Origin: JAJXWB01 sp046349085
GTDB taxonomy: Bacteria; Pseudomonadota; Alphaproteobacteria; Rhizobiales; Beijerinckiaceae
Length of the DNA: 64,000 bases
Assembly (NCBI GenBank): GCA_046349085.1
Contig: JAXMDA010000006.1
Location: 1-64,000, forward strand
Direction: 5' to 3'
Part shown: positions 9,326 through 17,315 of the stretch, piece by piece
Layout of the letters: each line of letters starts with the position of its first letter
Position numbering within the stretch: position 1 is the first letter of the stretch
Made by a program: the position numbers and the translations under genes
Notes under the pieces: generated by a model
What the model was told of the DNA's origin: nothing
Database searches by the model: none
The model's input: only the letters and a program-made list of their open reading frames with translations

Positions 9326-10549
9326 GTGAGCGCCCGGCGCCAACCGCGCTGGACCGATCTCGACGAGCATCGCGCCTCCGTCGTCAGCGCGATCATGATC
9401 GCGATCGGTCCGCTCAGCCTGTCGCTCTATACGCCCGCCCTGCCGACGCTGGTGGCGGCCTTCGGCACGACGCCGGCGGCCGTGAAGGCGAGCCTCACGG
9501 TCTACTTCCTCGGCTTCTGCGTCGCGCAGCTCCTGTGCGGCCCGCTCTCCGACGCCTATGGGCGCAGGCCCGTCGCGCTCGCCTTCTTCCTCGTCTATTT
9601 CGCCGGCAGCATTATCGACCTCTTCGCGCCGACGATCGAAATCCTGCAGATCGGCCGGGCGTTGCAGGGCGTTGGCGCGGCCGCCGGCATCGCGACCTCG
9701 CGGGCGCTGGTGCGTGATCTCTTCGTCGGGCAGACCTCGGCGCGCATCATGAACCGCATCGGCCTGTTCGTCGGCCTCGTGCCGGCGCTGTCGCCGGCCA
9801 TCGGCGGCATGTTGCTGACGGTCGCGCATTGGCGCTCGATCTTCATGCTGATGTTCGCCTATGCGGTCGTCGTCGTCGTCATGGTCTGGATATTCCTGCC
9901 CGAGACCAACAGCGCGCGCGACCGCGCCCACGCGCACCCCTTCCGCATCGCCGGCAACTATGCCGCTCTGCTGCGGGACCGCCGCTTCGTCGCGCCGGCG
10001 ACGCTGATGGCTCTGGTGCTCGGCGGCGTCTACACGCTGCCCTCGCTCATGCCCTTCGTGCTGATCGACAAGCTGGGGCTGACGCCGCTGCAATACGCCT
10101 TCGTCGTTCTGGCGCAGACAGCGGCCCTTCTCGTCGGCAATCTTGTCGTCGGGCGGCTGCTGCGGCGCGTCAACGCGCGCGAGCTGGTGCCCGTCGGCAT
10201 CGTCATCATCGTCGCGGCGGGCGCAGGCTTCGCTGCGGTTCGCCTGTTCTCGGCTCCCAGCGTAGTGGCCTTCGCCATTCCCAGCGCCATCTGGGTGTTC
10301 GGCCTGCCCTTCGTCACGCCGGGCACGATGACCTCGGCCCTGTCGCATTTCCCGCGCATTGCGGGCGCCGCGTCCTCGCTCATCGGCTTCATGCAGATGG
10401 GCGGCGGCTTTGTCGGTTCGGCCATCGGCGCGGCCGCCTTCGGCGACCCCGTGACCGCTGTCGACACGTTGTTGCCGGCGATATCGGTACTCGCCGGCCT
10501 GTCGTATTTTCTGCTCGGCCCGCCTGCGCCGGCCGAGGACGAGCCCTGA
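9326..10549 (+). CDS. MFS transporter, Bcr/CflA drug-resistance type
   Basis: A 407-residue membrane protein with about 12 predicted helices. The early GPLSLSLYTPALPTL and the loop CGPLSDAYGRRPVAL are typical of the Bcr/CflA (DHA1) subgroup of drug:proton antiporters; GRALQGVGAA is the antiporter motif C-like region. I chose GTG at 9326 because it lies just after the SDR stop at 9318 and gives the usual N-terminus ahead of the first helix; an upstream ATG at 9272 would overlap the SDR. The substrate cannot be read from sequence. Confidence 0.88.
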   Translation: MSARRQPRWTDLDEHRASVVSAIMIAIGPLSLSLYTPALPTLVAAFGTTPAAVKASLTVYFLGFCVAQLLCGPLSDAYGRRPVALAFFLVYFAGSIIDLFAPTIEILQIGRALQGVGAAAGIATSRALVRDLFVGQTSARIMNRIGLFVGLVPALSPAIGGMLLTVAHWRSIFMLMFAYAVVVVVMVWIFLPETNSARDRAHAHPFRIAGNYAALLRDRRFVAPATLMALVLGGVYTLPSLMPFVLIDKLGLTPLQYAFVVLAQTAALLVGNLVVGRLLRRVNARELVPVGIVIIVAAGAGFAAVRLFSAPSVVAFAIPSAIWVFGLPFVTPGTMTSALSHFPRIAGAASSLIGFMQMGGGFVGSAIGAAAFGDPVTAVDTLLPAISVLAGLSYFLLGPPAPAEDEP

Positions 10550-10661
10550 CGAAAGAGCTTGCTCCGCCCGACGATCCTGATACCTTTTTGTCCGACAATA
10601 ATGCTGCGCCGCAAACGCTCCGGCGCCGATGAAACCGACCACCAAAGAAAAGAGGACGCCC

Positions 10662-11909
10662 GTGGATTTCTCCCTCACCGCACGCGAGACGGAATGGCGC
10701 GACCGCGTCATCGCCTTCATGAACAAGCACGTCTATCCGGCTGTTCCCGTCTACGAGTCCCAGATGGAGGGCTTCGGCGCCAACCGCTGGCAGGTCGTGC
10801 CCGTGCTGGAGGAACTGAAGGCGAAGGCCAAGGCGGAAGGCTTGTGGAACCTGTTCCTGGCGCCGAACGCCGACCACGACGACGGCGAGTATCAGGGCGC
10901 GGGCCTCACCAATCTCGAATACGCCATGTGCTCGGAGCAGATGGGCAAGGTGACCTTCGGCTCGGAGGTTTTCAATTGCTCCGCGCCCGACACCGGCAAC
11001 ATGGAAGTGCTGCACCGCTACGGCACCAAGAAGCAGAAGGATGCGTGGCTGCGTCCGCTGATGGCCGGCGAAATCCGCTCCGTCTTCTTCATGACCGAAC
11101 CGGCGGTGGCCTCCTCCGACGCCACGAACATCGAGACCTCGATCAAGCGCGACGGCGATCACTACGTCATCAACGGCCGCAAGTGGTGGTCGTCGGGCGC
11201 CGGCGATCCGCGCTGCAAGATCGGCATTCTCATGGGCAAGACGGATACGTCCAAGCCGCGCCATGAGCAGCAGTCGCAGATTCTCGTGCCGCTCGACACG
11301 CCCGGCGTGAAGATCGTGCGGATGCTGCCGGTCTTCGGCTTCGACGATGCGCCGCACGGCCACGCGGAAGTGGTTTTCGACAATGTGCGCGTGCCCGCCG
11401 AAAACCTGATTCTGGGCGAGGGCCGCGGCTTCGAGATCGCGCAAGGCCGTCTCGGCCCCGGCCGCATCCATCACTGCATGCGCACGATCGGCGTCGCCGA
11501 GGCCGCGCTCGAGAAGATGGTCAAGCGCCTCCAGAGCCGCGTCGCCTTCGGCAAGAAGGTGTCCGAGCAATCGGTGTGGGAGCAGCGCATCGCCGAAGCG
11601 CGCACCGACATCGAGATGACGCGCCTGCTGACGCTCAAGGCCGCCGACATGATGGACAAGGTCGGCAACAAGCACGCCAAGCTCGAGATTGCGATGATCA
11701 AGGTCGCCGGGCCGCGCATCGCGCTCAAGATCATCGACGACGCCATCCAGGCGCACGGCGGCGGCGGCGTCTCGACCGATTTCGGTCTCGCCAAGTCCTA
11801 CGCCGGCATTCGCTCGCTGCGCATCGCCGACGGTCCGGACGAAGTGCACAACCGCCAGATCGCGCAGATGGAAATGCGCAAGTACACCAACAGGGAGCCC
11901 AAGGCCTGA
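10662..11909 (+). CDS. Acyl-CoA dehydrogenase family protein
   Basis: A 415-residue FAD enzyme oxidising the alpha-beta bond of an acyl-CoA. It starts with MDFSLTARETEWRDRV from GTG 10662, which has AGAGGA five bases upstream; ATG 10629 would add 11 residues. The FAD/substrate segment MTEPAVASSDATN, the SGAGDP loop and the C-terminal AIQAHGGGGVSTDFGLA flavin-binding block are present. Its length and adjacency to an APH-like kinase match the ACAD10/11-type pairing. The kinase gene starts on the overlapping TGATG of its stop. It probably acts in the operon 10662-15635. Confidence 0.94.
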   Translation: MDFSLTARETEWRDRVIAFMNKHVYPAVPVYESQMEGFGANRWQVVPVLEELKAKAKAEGLWNLFLAPNADHDDGEYQGAGLTNLEYAMCSEQMGKVTFGSEVFNCSAPDTGNMEVLHRYGTKKQKDAWLRPLMAGEIRSVFFMTEPAVASSDATNIETSIKRDGDHYVINGRKWWSSGAGDPRCKIGILMGKTDTSKPRHEQQSQILVPLDTPGVKIVRMLPVFGFDDAPHGHAEVVFDNVRVPAENLILGEGRGFEIAQGRLGPGRIHHCMRTIGVAEAALEKMVKRLQSRVAFGKKVSEQSVWEQRIAEARTDIEMTRLLTLKAADMMDKVGNKHAKLEIAMIKVAGPRIALKIIDDAIQAHGGGGVSTDFGLAKSYAGIRSLRIADGPDEVHNRQIAQMEMRKYTNREPKA

Positions 11910-12985
11910 TGGCGGGCGCAACGGCCTCCACCGACGACGTCTTCGGTGGAACCAAGCCGGTCGAGGAGCGCCATCGTTTCGACGAGGCGCACCTTGCCGA
12001 ATGGATGAAGGAAAACGTCAGCGGCTTTGCGGGGCCGCTGACCGTCTCGCAATTCAAGGGCGGGCAGTCGAACCCGAGCTTCCGGCTCGACACGCCCGGC
12101 CATTCCTACGTCATGCGCCGCAAGCCGCTCGGCAAGCTCCTGCCGTCGGCCCACGCGGTCGACCGCGAATTCAAGGTCATCTCCGCGCTGCATCCGCAGG
12201 GCTTTCCGGTGGCCAGGCCCTGGGCGCTGTGCGTCGACAATGATGTGCTGGGCTCCTTCTTCTACATCATGGACAATGTGGAAGGCCGCATCTTCTGGAA
12301 CGGCACGCTGCCGCAATCCACGCCGGAAGAACGCCGGGCGATCTACGAAGCCGAGATTTCGACGCTCGCGCGCCTGCACAATTTCAACCCCGATGCGATC
12401 GGCCTGTCCGACTTCGGCAGGCCCGGCAATTATTTCTCGCGCCAGATCGACCGCTGGACCAAGCAGTACAAGGCTTCGGAGACGCGTCATATCGACGTCG
12501 TCGAGCGCCTGATCGAATGGCTGCCGCGCACCGTGCCGACGCAGGAGCGCGTGTCGGTCGTCCACGGCGACTATCGCATCGACAACATGATCTTCCACGC
12601 GAACGAGCCGCGCGTCGCCGCCGTGCTCGACTGGGAACTGTCGACGCTCGGCGATCCCTTGGCCGACTTCACCTACTTCCTCTCGCATTGGGTCATGCCG
12701 CCGGAAGGCCGCAGCGGGCTTGCCGGACTCGATCTGAAGTCCCTCGGGATTCCCTCGATGGAAGAGGCGGTCGCGCTCTACTGCAAGATCACCAATCGCG
12801 CCGGCCTGCCGGAGCTGAACTGGTATTTCGCCTACAACATGTTCCGGCTCGCCTGCATCACCCAGGGCATCGCCGGCCGCGTGCGCGACGGCACGGCCGC
12901 CAGCGCGCGCGCGATGGAAGCGGGCTCGCGCACCGAGCCGCTCGGCAATATGGCCTGGCATTTCGCGCTGAAGGCGGGGGCGTAG
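11909..12985 (+). CDS. APH-family kinase (acyl-CoA phosphotransferase-like)
   Basis: A 358-residue phosphotransferase of the aminoglycoside-phosphotransferase fold. The catalytic loop is HGDYRIDN (219-226) and the metal-binding DWE is at 241-243 (VLDWELSTLGDP). GGQSNPSFRL at the N-terminus forms the nucleotide loop. The ATG overlaps the stop of the acyl-CoA dehydrogenase (TGATG), so the two are translationally coupled. Coupled or fused pairs of this kind (human ACAD10/11, bacterial LvaA with LvaC) phosphorylate the hydroxyl of 4-hydroxyacyl-CoAs before elimination. That role is inferred; antibiotic resistance is unlikely in this context. Confidence 0.9.
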   Translation: MAGATASTDDVFGGTKPVEERHRFDEAHLAEWMKENVSGFAGPLTVSQFKGGQSNPSFRLDTPGHSYVMRRKPLGKLLPSAHAVDREFKVISALHPQGFPVARPWALCVDNDVLGSFFYIMDNVEGRIFWNGTLPQSTPEERRAIYEAEISTLARLHNFNPDAIGLSDFGRPGNYFSRQIDRWTKQYKASETRHIDVVERLIEWLPRTVPTQERVSVVHGDYRIDNMIFHANEPRVAAVLDWELSTLGDPLADFTYFLSHWVMPPEGRSGLAGLDLKSLGIPSMEEAVALYCKITNRAGLPELNWYFAYNMFRLACITQGIAGRVRDGTAASARAMEAGSRTEPLGNMAWHFALKAGA

Positions 12986-13006
12986 GACCCCCTCCCAATA
13001 TTTATG

Positions 13007-13103
13007 CCCGCCGTCATTGCGAGCGCAGCGAAGCAATCCATCCACCGGGCCAAGCCGCATGGATGGATTGCTTCGTCGCTTCGCTCCTCGCAATGACGGC
13101 GGG
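13007..13103. repeat. Dispersed intergenic palindrome, family A copy 1
   Basis: A long inverted repeat occupies most of the gap between the kinase and SDR genes. The left arm begins CCCGCCGTCATTGCGAGCG and the right arm ends CTCGCAATGACGGCGGG; the inner part pairs GCAATCCATCCA with TGGATGGATTGC. The same outer arms occur at 50814-50899. It is a REP-like intergenic element and could fold as a strong RNA hairpin inside the operon. Confidence 0.85.
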
Positions 13104-13135
13104 AGAAACAAACCAATCAACAAAGGAAACGCCGC

Positions 13136-13900
13136 ATGGAACTGTTCGATCTCACCGGCAAGACCGCCATCATCACCGGCTCTTCACGCGGTATTGGCAA
13201 AGCCATTGCCGAGCGCATGGCCGAGCACGGCGCGCGGGTCGTCATCTCCTCGCGCAAGGCCGCGCCCTGCAACGAGGTCGCGAAGGAAATCAACGCCAAA
13301 TACGGCGAGGGCCGCGCCATCGCCATCCCCGCCAACATTTCCTCCAAGGAGGAACTGCAACGCCTTGTCGACGAGACGAAGAAGGCGTTCGGGGACATCC
13401 ACATTCTCGTCTGCAACGCCGCCGCCAACCCCTATTACGGCCCGCTCGCGCAGATCTCGGACGACGCCTTCCGCAAGATTTTGGAAAACAACATCATCGC
13501 CAACAATTGGCTGATCTCGATGGTGGTTCCGGAGATGCGCGCGCGAAAGGACGGGTCGGTCATGATCGTTTCGTCCATCGGTGGACTGCGCGGCTCGCCG
13601 GTCATCGGCGCCTATTGCATCTCCAAGGCGGCCGACATGCAGCTCGCGCGCAATCTCGCGGTCGAATACGGGCCGGACAATGTGCGCGTGAACTGCATCG
13701 CGCCCGGCCTCATCAAGACCGATTTCGCCAAGGCCCTGTGGGACGATGCGGAGACGCTGAAGCGCTCGACGGCGGGCGCTGCGCTGAAGCGCATCGGCGA
13801 TCCCGACGAGATCGCGGGTTGCGCGGTTTTCCTGGCCGGCAAGGCGGGCGCCTTCGTCACCGGCCAAAACTTCGTGGTGGACGGCGGCGCGACGATCTGA
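13136..13900 (+). CDS. Short-chain dehydrogenase/reductase (DHRS4/FabG-like)
   Basis: A 254-residue SDR with cofactor loop TGSSRGIG (14-21), NAAAN near 94-98, catalytic serine at 146-147 and Y160-CIS-K164. Arg40-Lys41 after the second strand (VVISSRKAA) favours NADP. It lies in the acyl-CoA run between the APH-like kinase and the acyl-CoA synthetase. In the levulinate pathway an SDR at the same place (LvaD) oxidises the 3-hydroxyacyl-CoA after the kinase step, which is a reasonable guess here. It is 150 bases after the kinase, with a palindromic repeat between, and 10 bases before the synthetase. Confidence 0.92.
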   Translation: MELFDLTGKTAIITGSSRGIGKAIAERMAEHGARVVISSRKAAPCNEVAKEINAKYGEGRAIAIPANISSKEELQRLVDETKKAFGDIHILVCNAAANPYYGPLAQISDDAFRKILENNIIANNWLISMVVPEMRARKDGSVMIVSSIGGLRGSPVIGAYCISKAADMQLARNLAVEYGPDNVRVNCIAPGLIKTDFAKALWDDAETLKRSTAGAALKRIGDPDEIAGCAVFLAGKAGAFVTGQNFVVDGGATI

Positions 13901-13910
13901 GGAGCGCGTC

Positions 13911-15635
13911 ATGACGCAGGAGCTTCCCGCCGGCTGGCCGGCCATGTCGCTGGCGCGGGCGCACGAACTTCTGACCGCGCCCGGCGCGCCCTTCGAAATG
14001 GCGGAAGCCACGATACGCGGCTACAGGACGCGCGTGTGGAAGAATGCGCCGCCGACGCTGCGCGACGTCTTTCTGGCCGGTCGCGTCTTCGGCGACCGCG
14101 TCTTTCTCGTGCATGAAGACGAGCGCGTCAGTTTCGAATCCTTCGCCCGCGCCTCGATCGCGCTCGCGCACTGGCTGCAGGCGCAGGGCGTAGGCAAGGG
14201 CGACCGCGTCGCCATCGTCATGCGCAACCTGCCCGAATGGCCGGTTTCCTTCTTCGCCTCGCTGCTGATTGGCGCCATCGCCACGCCGCTCAACGGCTGG
14301 TGGTCGGGCGAGGAACTGCTGTACGGGTTGCAGGATTCCGGCGCGAAGATCGTCATCGCCGACGCCGAGCGCCATGCGCGCATCGCCGCGCATGTGGCGG
14401 AATGTCCCGATATCCAGCGCGTGGTCGTCACGCGCGCCGCAAGCCACCCGCCCGCGACCATCGCCTTCGAATCGATCATCGGCGCGCCGGACGATTGGGC
14501 GGCGCTGCGCGATGCGCCGTTGCCGGAGATCGCGCTCGAACCCGACGACGACGCCTCGATCCTCTACACGTCCGGCACGACCGGCAATTCCAAGGGCGCG
14601 ATCCAGACGCACCGCAATTCGACCTGCGCCATCCTTGCCGCGCAATTCGCCGCCGCCCGCAATTTTCTTCGGCGCGGCGAGGCGATCCCGGCGCCCGATC
14701 CGGCCATCCAGCGCGCGCTGCTGCTGGCCATCCCCTTCTTCCACACGACGGGCGCCCATGCCGTCCTGTGTCCGGCGCTCGCCACGGGAACCAAGATCGT
14801 GATGATGCGCCGCTTCGAGCCGGTGCGCGCCATGCAACTGATCGAGCGCGAGCGCATCACCTCGGCTGGCGGCGTGCCGACCATCGCCTGGCAGATCATC
14901 GAGCATCCCGATCGCCCGAAATACGATCTGTCGTCGCTGGAAAGCGTGTCCTACGGCGGCGCGCCGGCCTCGACGGAGCTCGTGCGGCGCATTGTCGAAG
15001 TCTTTCCGAAATCCGCGCCCGGCATCGGCTGGGGCATGACGGAGACGACCTCGACCTTCACGTCGAACAGCGCCGAAGACTATCGCAACCGGCCGGAAAG
15101 CGCGGGACCCTGCATTCCCGTCTGCGACATGAAGATCGTCGACGATTCAGGGCGGACGCTGCCGCCGAACGCGACCGGCGAATTGTGGGTACGCGGTCCC
15201 GACGTCGTGCGCGGCTACTGGAACAAGCCGGAGGCGACGGCCCAGGCCTTCGAGGGCGAATGGCTGAAGACCGGCGACCTGGCGCGCATCGACGAGGAAG
15301 GCTTCCTCTACATCGTCGACCGCAAGAAGGACATGCTGATCCGCGGCGGCGAGAACATCTACTGCATCGAAATCGAGGAAGTGCTCTATCGCCATCCCGC
15401 CGTCATGGACGCGGGCGTCATCGGCCTGCCGCATCGCACGCTCGGCGAGGAGCCTGTCGCCGTCGTCACGCTGAAAGCCGGCATGAGCGCCAGCGAGGAG
15501 GAATTGCGCGCCTTCGTCGGCGAGCATCTGGCGGCCTTCAAGGTGCCGGCGCGCATCGCGTTTGCGAGCGAGCCGCTGCCGCGCAACGCGCCCGGCAAGA
15601 TCATGAAGCCGCAGTTGCGCGCCTACTTCGCATAG
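13911..15635 (+). CDS. AMP-forming acyl-CoA synthetase
   Basis: A 574-residue member of the ANL superfamily that activates a carboxylic acid with ATP and CoA. It has the P-loop ILYTSGTTGNSKGAI, the GWGMTETTST core motif, the hinge IVDRKKDMLIRGGENIY and the C-terminal catalytic lysine in PRNAPGKIMKP. It starts 10 bases after the SDR and closes the operon; the terminator-like hairpin at 15646-15669 follows. The substrate is unknown, but the context suggests a short or medium-chain, possibly hydroxylated, acid (LvaE-like position). Confidence 0.94.
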   Translation: MTQELPAGWPAMSLARAHELLTAPGAPFEMAEATIRGYRTRVWKNAPPTLRDVFLAGRVFGDRVFLVHEDERVSFESFARASIALAHWLQAQGVGKGDRVAIVMRNLPEWPVSFFASLLIGAIATPLNGWWSGEELLYGLQDSGAKIVIADAERHARIAAHVAECPDIQRVVVTRAASHPPATIAFESIIGAPDDWAALRDAPLPEIALEPDDDASILYTSGTTGNSKGAIQTHRNSTCAILAAQFAAARNFLRRGEAIPAPDPAIQRALLLAIPFFHTTGAHAVLCPALATGTKIVMMRRFEPVRAMQLIERERITSAGGVPTIAWQIIEHPDRPKYDLSSLESVSYGGAPASTELVRRIVEVFPKSAPGIGWGMTETTSTFTSNSAEDYRNRPESAGPCIPVCDMKIVDDSGRTLPPNATGELWVRGPDVVRGYWNKPEATAQAFEGEWLKTGDLARIDEEGFLYIVDRKKDMLIRGGENIYCIEIEEVLYRHPAVMDAGVIGLPHRTLGEEPVAVVTLKAGMSASEEELRAFVGEHLAAFKVPARIAFASEPLPRNAPGKIMKPQLRAYFA

Positions 15636-15645
15636 GGCGCAAAAA

Positions 15646-15669
15646 AAAGCGGGCGTCGCCGCCCGCTTT
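15646..15669 (-). terminator. Rho-independent terminator, minus strand (possibly bidirectional)
   Basis: A 10-bp stem, AAAGCGGGCG paired with CGCCCGCTTT, with a 4-base loop. Read on the minus strand it is followed by an unbroken T-run (complement of the A-run from 15641), directly after the LTXXQ gene. It can also fold in the transcript of the upstream synthetase gene. Confidence 0.88.
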
Positions 15670-15687
15670 CTGTCCGTTTGCGCGGCC

Positions 15688-16329
15688 TCAGCCGCGGTCG
15701 TCGCCGCGCCCCCAACCCCAGCGCATGCCGTGGTCGTGCATCCAGCGGCCGACATGGCCGCGCATGCCCGGCCGCACGAGCCGCGGCAGGCGGTCCTTCT
15801 GCTCGGTCGTCAGCGTGGCGTAAAGCGGCGCGGCGGCGTCGGCGACTTTCTTCATCGCCTCGCCGCGGGCGATCTGCCGTTCGGCGCGCCGCTTCATGCC
15901 CTCGATCGGATCCTTCGGCTGTTCGTCGCGCCCCTTGTCCCAGGCCTCGCCCATCGACTTCGCCATGTCGCGCACCGCGCTTTCGACCGGCGGCCAGAGC
16001 TTCTCCTGGTCGGCGTTCAGGCCGAGGCCGGCATGGACAGCGGCGATTTTCGCGTTGAGAAAAGCGGCCCTGTCTTCCTTGGAAAGCTTCTGGCGACGCC
16101 AACCGGGGCCCATTTCGCCATCCGGCCCCATGCGTCCCATGCGCCAGCCCGGACCATCTCCGCCGGGACCCATGCCCGGTCCCATGCCGGGCCCGCGCGG
16201 ACCGGGTCCGGCGGCGCCGGGAGGCCCGGGCGGGTTCGGCGGTTGCGTCTGCGCGTCCGCGACGGCGATGGCGCCGATGACGCCGAGCGCGGCGGCGAGC
16301 GCGAGTGCGGTAGGTTTGATCAGTTTCAT
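15688..16329 (-). CDS. Spy/CpxP-like LTXXQ-motif periplasmic protein
   Basis: A 213-residue exported protein. The N-terminal signal peptide runs KLIKPTALALAAALGVIGAI and is probably cleaved near VADA-QTQ. A glycine/proline/methionine-rich low-complexity stretch follows (about residues 30-75, repeated GPGMGPG). The C-terminal helical half has paired helices and an LTTEQKDRL match to the LTXXQ motif. Relatives (Spy, CpxP) are periplasmic chaperones or envelope-stress sensors, and some bind metals. The Met/Gly-rich linker is unusual but recurrent in Rhizobiales members. It is monocistronic, ended by the terminator at 15646-15669. Confidence 0.85.
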   Translation of the reverse strand: MKLIKPTALALAAALGVIGAIAVADAQTQPPNPPGPPGAAGPGPRGPGMGPGMGPGGDGPGWRMGRMGPDGEMGPGWRRQKLSKEDRAAFLNAKIAAVHAGLGLNADQEKLWPPVESAVRDMAKSMGEAWDKGRDEQPKDPIEGMKRRAERQIARGEAMKKVADAAAPLYATLTTEQKDRLPRLVRPGMRGHVGRWMHDHGMRWGWGRGDDRG

Positions 16330-16465
16330 GTGGCGTCTCCTGCGCCGGGTTTATAGGCGCAGTAAGACGCGCAACGGCCGCGCATTCAAATTAAGCTTTT
16401 GCAATGTGTCCGCTGGCGCGCCAAAAAGGCGCGCGCCTGCGGCGTCGTGTCGCGTGAGACGCGCC

Positions 16466-17302
16466 TCAGGCGTCGTCGTCCTCGCCGTTGATCGCGGCCT
16501 TCATATCCTCGGGCCGCGGCATCGAGATGATGCTGTACCCCGCGTCGATGTGATGGACTTCGCCGGTCACGCCGCCCGAGAGGTCCGAGAGGAAGTAGAG
16601 GGCGGACCCCCCGATGTCCTCGATCGACACGGACTTGCGCAGCGGCGAATGCGCGCGCTGGAACGAGTACATGAAACGCGCGTCCGAAATGCCGGCGCCC
16701 GCGAGCGTGCGCACCGGCCCGGGCGAGAGCGCGTTGACGCGAATGCCCTGCGGTCCGAAATCGGCGGCGAGATAGCGCACCGAGGCCTCGAGCGCCGCCT
16801 TGGCGACGCCCATCACATTGTAGTTGGGCATCACGCGCGTCGAGCCGCCATAGGTCAGCGTGATCATCGATCCGCCGTTCGGCATGAGCTCGGCCGCGCG
16901 CCGGGCGACTTCCGTGAACGAGAAGCAGGAGATCACCATCGTGCGCGAAAAATTTTCGCGCGACGTATCGGCGTAACGTCCTTTCAGCTCGCGCTTGTCC
17001 GAAAATCCGATGGCGTGGACAATGAAGTCGATCGTTCCCCAACGCTCCTTCATCGCAGCGAAGACGGCGTCGACGGAGGCAATATCCTCGACGTCGCAGG
17101 GCAGGATGAAATCCGAACCGGCCTGTTTCGCCAGCGGCGCCACACGTTTGCCGAGGGCGTCGCCCTGATAGGTGAAGCAGAGTTCCGCGCCGTGCGCGGC
17201 AAGCGCCTGCGCGATGCCCCACGCGATCGAATGAGAATTGGCGACGCCCATGATGAGGCCGCGGCGGCCGCGCATCAGGCCGGCTGTTGCTTGCGCGTTC
17301 AT
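16466..17302 (-). CDS. fabI: Enoyl-[acyl-carrier-protein] reductase (NADH) FabI
   Basis: A 278-residue FabI completing each fatty acid elongation cycle. The nucleotide loop has the FabI-type spacing GVANSHSIAWGIAQAL. LTYGGSTRVMPNYNVMGVAKAAL holds the Tyr-x6-Lys catalytic pair that separates FabI from ordinary SDRs. The segment VDAVFAAMKERWG and the C-terminal GVTGEVHHIDAGYS are as expected. The start at ATG 17302 has GGAG upstream. It is the third gene of fabA-fabB-fabI, 13 bases after fabB. It is a likely triclosan target by family. Confidence 0.96.
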   Translation of the reverse strand: MNAQATAGLMRGRRGLIMGVANSHSIAWGIAQALAAHGAELCFTYQGDALGKRVAPLAKQAGSDFILPCDVEDIASVDAVFAAMKERWGTIDFIVHAIGFSDKRELKGRYADTSRENFSRTMVISCFSFTEVARRAAELMPNGGSMITLTYGGSTRVMPNYNVMGVAKAALEASVRYLAADFGPQGIRVNALSPGPVRTLAGAGISDARFMYSFQRAHSPLRKSVSIEDIGGSALYFLSDLSGGVTGEVHHIDAGYSIISMPRPEDMKAAINGEDDDA

Positions 17303-17315
17303 GTCGGGGCTCCGC

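Noticed and set aside
9179..10726. 515-codon minus-strand frame opposite the Bcr/CflA pump
   Set aside because: The plus strand has a canonical 12-helix transporter; the minus frame is an Arg/Glu-rich shadow.
11909..12985. APH-family gene considered as an aminoglycoside resistance gene
   Set aside because: It overlaps an acyl-CoA dehydrogenase and lies among acyl-CoA genes, which fits the ACAD/Lva type kinases better.
13007..13103. Palindromic repeats considered as CRISPR
   Set aside because: Copies are single and far apart with no spacer array and no cas genes in the window.
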